The notes below the pieces were generated by a model. That model ran no database searches. It saw only the letters and a program-made list of their open reading frames with translations, and was not told the DNA's origin. From assembly GCF_004327285.1 (NCBI RefSeq), contig NZ_QJUI01000013.1:62001-126000 (forward strand): a stretch of DNA of 64,000 nt. The letters are read 5' to 3'. Source of the stretch: Phytopseudomonas daroniae (GTDB lineage: Bacteria > Pseudomonadota > Gammaproteobacteria > Pseudomonadales > Pseudomonadaceae). This document shows, in pieces, positions 61,126 to 64,000 of the stretch. The position numbers and the translations under genes are program-made. The number at the start of each line of letters is the position of its first letter. Position 1 is the first letter of the stretch.

Positions 61126-62393
61126 GTCAAGAGCCTCCGCTGAAACAGTTCGCGGAATACCGGGTAGATATCACCGGCCGATACCAGTTGCTGCTGGGCG
61201 AAGGTCTCGTCGAATATTTCGGCGACCTGTTCGTATTCGAACCACAGCGCCTGGTGTTCGCGTGGGGTGATTTCCACGTAGGTGAAATACTGCACGAACG
61301 GCATGATCTGCTTGATCAGGATATCCCGGCACACCGGCGAGTCGTCGTTCCAGTTGTCGCCGTCGGAAGCCTGGGCGCCGTAGATGTTCCATTCGTTGAC
61401 CGGGTAACGCTCGGCCATGATCTCCTGCATCATCTTCAGGGCGCTGGACACTATGGTGCCGCCGGTTTCCCGCGAGTAGAAGAATTCTTCCTCGTCGACT
61501 TCCTTGGCGCTGGTGTGGTGGCGGATGAACACCACGTCGATCTTGTCGTAATTGCGCTTGAGGAACAGGTACAGGAGGATGAAAAACCGCTTGGCGACGT
61601 CTTTGGTCGCCTGGGTCATTGAGCCGGATACGTCCATCAGGCAGAACATCACTGCCTTGGAGCTGGGAGTGGGGTGTTTGACCAGCAGGTTGTACTTGAG
61701 GTCGAAGGTGTCGAGGAAGGGCACGCGGTGAATTCGCGCGCTGAGCCGCTCGATTTCTTCTTCGATAGTCTGAATGTCGCCGAAGTTATCGGGTTCCTCA
61801 CGACGCAGGCGCTCCAGTTCGGCCTTGGCTTCACGCAGTTTCGCGCGGCTGCTGCCAGACAGCGCGATGCGCCGGGCATGGGCCGAGCGCAGGGTGCGGA
61901 TGATGTTGATGCGTGACGGGTTGCCTTCGCTGCTGATGCCGGCGCGTACGGTCTTGAAGGTCTCCGCGCCGGTCAGGTGACGCTTGACCAGGTTGGGCAG
62001 TTCCAGATCCTCGAACATGAAGTCCAGGAATTCTTCCTGGGTGATCTGAAAGACGAATTCGTCCATGCCCTCGCCGGAGTTGCTGGCTTTGCCTGAACCC
62101 TGGCCGCCACCGCCACCCTGGGGACGTGGAATACGTTCTCCGGCGACGAAATCCTTGTTGCCGGGGTGGACGACGGTTTGCTTGCCGCCGCGGCCATGGT
62201 GCAGCACAGGTTCGTCGATATCGCGGCCGGGAATGCTGATCTGCTCGCCGTGCTCCATATCGGTTATGGAACGGCGACTGACCGCTTCTTCCACCGCTTT
62301 CTTGATGTGATCACGGTAACGACGGATGAACCGCTGGCGGTTCACCGTGCTCTTGTTCTTGCCATTCAGGCGACGGTCGATCACGTAGCTCAT
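61122..62393 (-). CDS. yeaH: YeaH-type DUF444 protein with VWA-like domain
   Basis: A 423-residue protein of the YeaH/YhbH family. The beginning [32 protein letters not shown] is characteristic. The VWA-like domain contains the MIDAS-like [24 protein letters not shown] near residue 245, and [19 protein letters not shown] near 290. It is regularly encoded between PrkA and SpoVR, and a role as partner of the PrkA kinase is supposed. Its stop overlaps the spoVR start. Confidence 0.94.
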   Translation of the reverse strand: MSYVIDRRLNGKNKSTVNRQRFIRRYRDHIKKAVEEAVSRRSITDMEHGEQISIPGRDIDEPVLHHGRGGKQTVVHPGNKDFVAGERIPRPQGGGGGQGSGKASNSGEGMDEFVFQITQEEFLDFMFEDLELPNLVKRHLTGAETFKTVRAGISSEGNPSRINIIRTLRSAHARRIALSGSSRAKLREAKAELERLRREEPDNFGDIQTIEEEIERLSARIHRVPFLDTFDLKYNLLVKHPTPSSKAVMFCLMDVSGSMTQATKDVAKRFFILLYLFLKRNYDKIDVVFIRHHTSAKEVDEEEFFYSRETGGTIVSSALKMMQEIMAERYPVNEWNIYGAQASDGDNWNDDSPVCRDILIKQIMPFVQYFTYVEITPREHQALWFEYEQVAEIFDETFAQQQLVSAGDIYPVFRELFQRRLLT

Positions 62394-62406
62394 AGGCCCT
62401 CCGGGC

Positions 62407-62486
62407 CAGCTTCAAGCCGCAAGCTACAAGCTGCAAGTAGGCCGAGTCTGGCTCCTGCTTTTCTTGCAGCTTGAAGCTTGCCGCTG
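62407..62486. repeat. Inverted GCTTCAAGC-type repeat between prkA and yeaH
   Basis: CAGCTTCAAGCCGCAAGCT on the left and GCAGCTTGAAGCTTGCCGC on the right are inverted copies with about 40 bases between them. They fill the 96-base gap inside the operon and may affect relative expression of prkA and yeaH. Confidence 0.7.
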
Positions 62487-62489
62487 CTG

Positions 62490-64000
62490 TTATTGCGATT
62501 TACGTACGCGCAGATACCATTCGGACAGCAGGCGCACCTGCTTCTCGGTGTAACCGCGCTCGACCATGCGATTGACGAAGTCGTTGTGCTTCTGCTGATC
62601 CTCCTTGCTGGCCTTGGCGTTGAAGCTGATGACTGGCAGCAGATCTTCGGTGTTGGAGAACATCTTCTTCTCAATCACCACGCGCAGTTTCTCGTAGCTG
62701 AGCCAGGTCGGGTTCTTGCCATTGTTGTTGGCGCGGGCGCGCAGCACGAAGTTGACGATTTCGTTGCGGAAGTCCTTCGGATTGCTGATGCCGGCCGGCT
62801 TTTCGATCTTTTCCAGTTCCTCGTTGAGGGCTACGCGATTGAGGATTTCGCCGGTTTCCGGATCGCGATACTCCTGATCCTGAATCCAGAAATCCGCATA
62901 CAGCACGTAACGGTCGAAGATGTTCTGGCCATATTCGCTGTAGGACTCCAGGTAGGCGGTCTGAATCTCCTTGCCGATGAACTCGATATAACGCGGTGCC
63001 AGGTATTCCTTGATAAAGCGCAGGTAGCGCTCACGCACTTCGCCGGGGAACTGTTCCTGTTCGATCTGCTGCTCCAGCACATAGAGCAGGTGCACCGGGT
63101 TGGCGGCGATTTCATGAGGATCGAAGTTGAATACCTTGGAGAGAATCTTGAAGGCGAACCGGGTCGACAGGCCATTCATGCCTTCGTCGACGCCAGCGGC
63201 ATCGCGGTATTCCTGGATCGATTTGGCCTTGGGGTCGGTGTCTTTGAGATTCTCGCCGTCGTAGACGCGCATCTTCGAGTAGATGTTGGAGTTGTCCGGC
63301 TCCTTGAGACGCGACAGGGTGGAAAACTGGGCGAGCATCTTCAGGGTGTCCGGCGCACAGTGAGCGTTGGCCAGCGAGCTGCTGGTCAACAGCTTGTCGT
63401 AGATCTTGATCTCGTCGCTGACGCGCAGGCAGTAGGGCACCTTGACGATGTAGATACGGTCGATGAACGCTTCGTTGTTCTTGTTGTTGCGGAAGGTGTG
63501 CCATTCCGACTCGTTGGAGTGGGCCAGCAGGATGCCGTTGTAGGGAATAGCGCCCAAACCCTCGGTACTGTTGTAGTTGCCTTCCTGGGTGGCGGTGAGC
63601 AGCGGATGCAGCACCTTGATAGGCGCCTTGAACATCTCGACGAATTCCATCAGGCCCTGGTTGGCTCGGCACAGAGCTCCCGAATAGCTGTAGGCGTCGG
63701 CGTCGTTCTGTGGGTACTCCTCGAGCTTGCGGATGTCCACCTTGCCGACCAGGGCGGAGATGTCCTGATTGTTCTCGTCGCCGGGTTCGGTCTTGGCGAT
63801 GGCTATCTGGTTGAGGATCGAGGGGTAGAGCTTGACCACGCGGAACTGGCTGATGTCGCCGCCGAACTCGGCCAGGCGCTTGCTGGCCCAGGGCGACATG
63901 ATGCTGCCCAGGTAGCGTCGCTCGATGCCGTAATCCTCCTCGAGGATCGCCGCGTCTTCGTCGGCGTTGAACAGGCCCAGCGGTGATTCGAATACGGGCG
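62490..64000 (-). CDS. prkA: PrkA/YeaG-family serine protein kinase (5' end outside window)
   Basis: The C-terminal 503 residues of an approximately 640-residue protein; the frame continues to the window edge. FESPLGLFNADEDAAILEEDYGIERRYLGSIMSPWASKRLAEFGGD, about residues 5-50 of the visible part, is the conserved PrkA block within the AAA-like domain. FVEMFKAPIKVLHPLLTATQEGNYNS and NESEWHTFRNNKNNEAFIDRIYIVKVPYCLRVSDEIKIY follow, and the C-terminal PrkA domain ends in RVRKSQ. YeaG in E. coli is a stress-linked kinase working with YeaH. First gene of the visible operon. Confidence 0.95.
   Translation of the reverse strand, partial: PVFESPLGLFNADEDAAILEEDYGIERRYLGSIMSPWASKRLAEFGGDISQFRVVKLYPSILNQIAIAKTEPGDENNQDISALVGKVDIRKLEEYPQNDADAYSYSGALCRANQGLMEFVEMFKAPIKVLHPLLTATQEGNYNSTEGLGAIPYNGILLAHSNESEWHTFRNNKNNEAFIDRIYIVKVPYCLRVSDEIKIYDKLLTSSSLANAHCAPDTLKMLAQFSTLSRLKEPDNSNIYSKMRVYDGENLKDTDPKAKSIQEYRDAAGVDEGMNGLSTRFAFKILSKVFNFDPHEIAANPVHLLYVLEQQIEQEQFPGEVRERYLRFIKEYLAPRYIEFIGKEIQTAYLESYSEYGQNIFDRYVLYADFWIQDQEYRDPETGEILNRVALNEELEKIEKPAGISNPKDFRNEIVNFVLRARANNNGKNPTWLSYEKLRVVIEKKMFSNTEDLLPVISFNAKASKEDQQKHNDFVNRMVERGYTEKQVRLLSEWYLRVRKSQ

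Overview
The window is bacterial chromosomal DNA with high GC, dense coding and short gaps. Gene content and order point to Pseudomonas. Supporting evidence includes the rpsU-dnaG-rpoD block next to tsaD-plsY-folB-folK-cca-spoVR-yeaH-prkA, the katB-ankB-radA-mapZ-cstA block, cioAB, a REP element and several families of palindromic intergenic repeats. From memory, both blocks match gene order in P. aeruginosa (around PA0576-0588 and PA4604-4615). The P. mendocina/oleovorans/pseudoalcaligenes branch is my guess. I see no rRNA, tRNA, CRISPR array, transposase or phage.

Layout. 0-7 kb: the 3' end of a siderophore receptor, a decayed ECF sigma factor, a TRAP dicarboxylate transporter (dctPQM) and a second TonB receptor on the minus strand. 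7-12.2 kb: the cyanide-insensitive oxidase cioAB with a DUF2474 small protein behind an ANR-type box. The 3' end of this operon is duplicated, and two low-GC unknown genes sit after the two copies; one of them looks like an integron gene cassette. 12.5-16.7 kb: a TldD/PmbA-like pair, an orphan antitoxin-like gene and rlmG. 17-23.5 kb: a lone TRAP binding protein, a GntR regulator, a polar amino-acid ABC transporter and an SHMT-like PLP enzyme. 23.8-27.5 kb: a LysR regulator divergent from an AraD1-type hydratase/dehydratase and a 2-oxoglutarate semialdehyde dehydrogenase.

28-35.5 kb: an apparently single catabolic operon with a TRAP transporter, MaoC-like hydratase, IclR regulator, family I CoA-transferase and a fumarate-reductase-like flavoprotein. 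A broken piece of fpr lies on its left and intact fpr on its right, so it looks inserted. I consider this the best candidate for an uncharacterised pathway, probably import, CoA activation and oxidation/hydration of an organic acid.

35.6-50.7 kb: stress and core functions. These are fpr, a TerC/CBS/CorC membrane protein, mscL, DUF465 small proteins, the periplasmic catalase katB with ankB, radA, a PilZ protein (mapZ), a two-component system divergent from cstA-ybdD, and a CobW-type GTPase. ANR-type boxes also precede the DUF465 pair and an unreported 49-residue gene after radA. 50.8-64 kb: rpoD, dnaG, rpsU, tsaD, plsY, folB, folK, cca, spoVR, yeaH and the truncated prkA at the window edge. 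Palindromic repeats bounded by GTAGGGTGG/CCACCCTAC occur between genes throughout.
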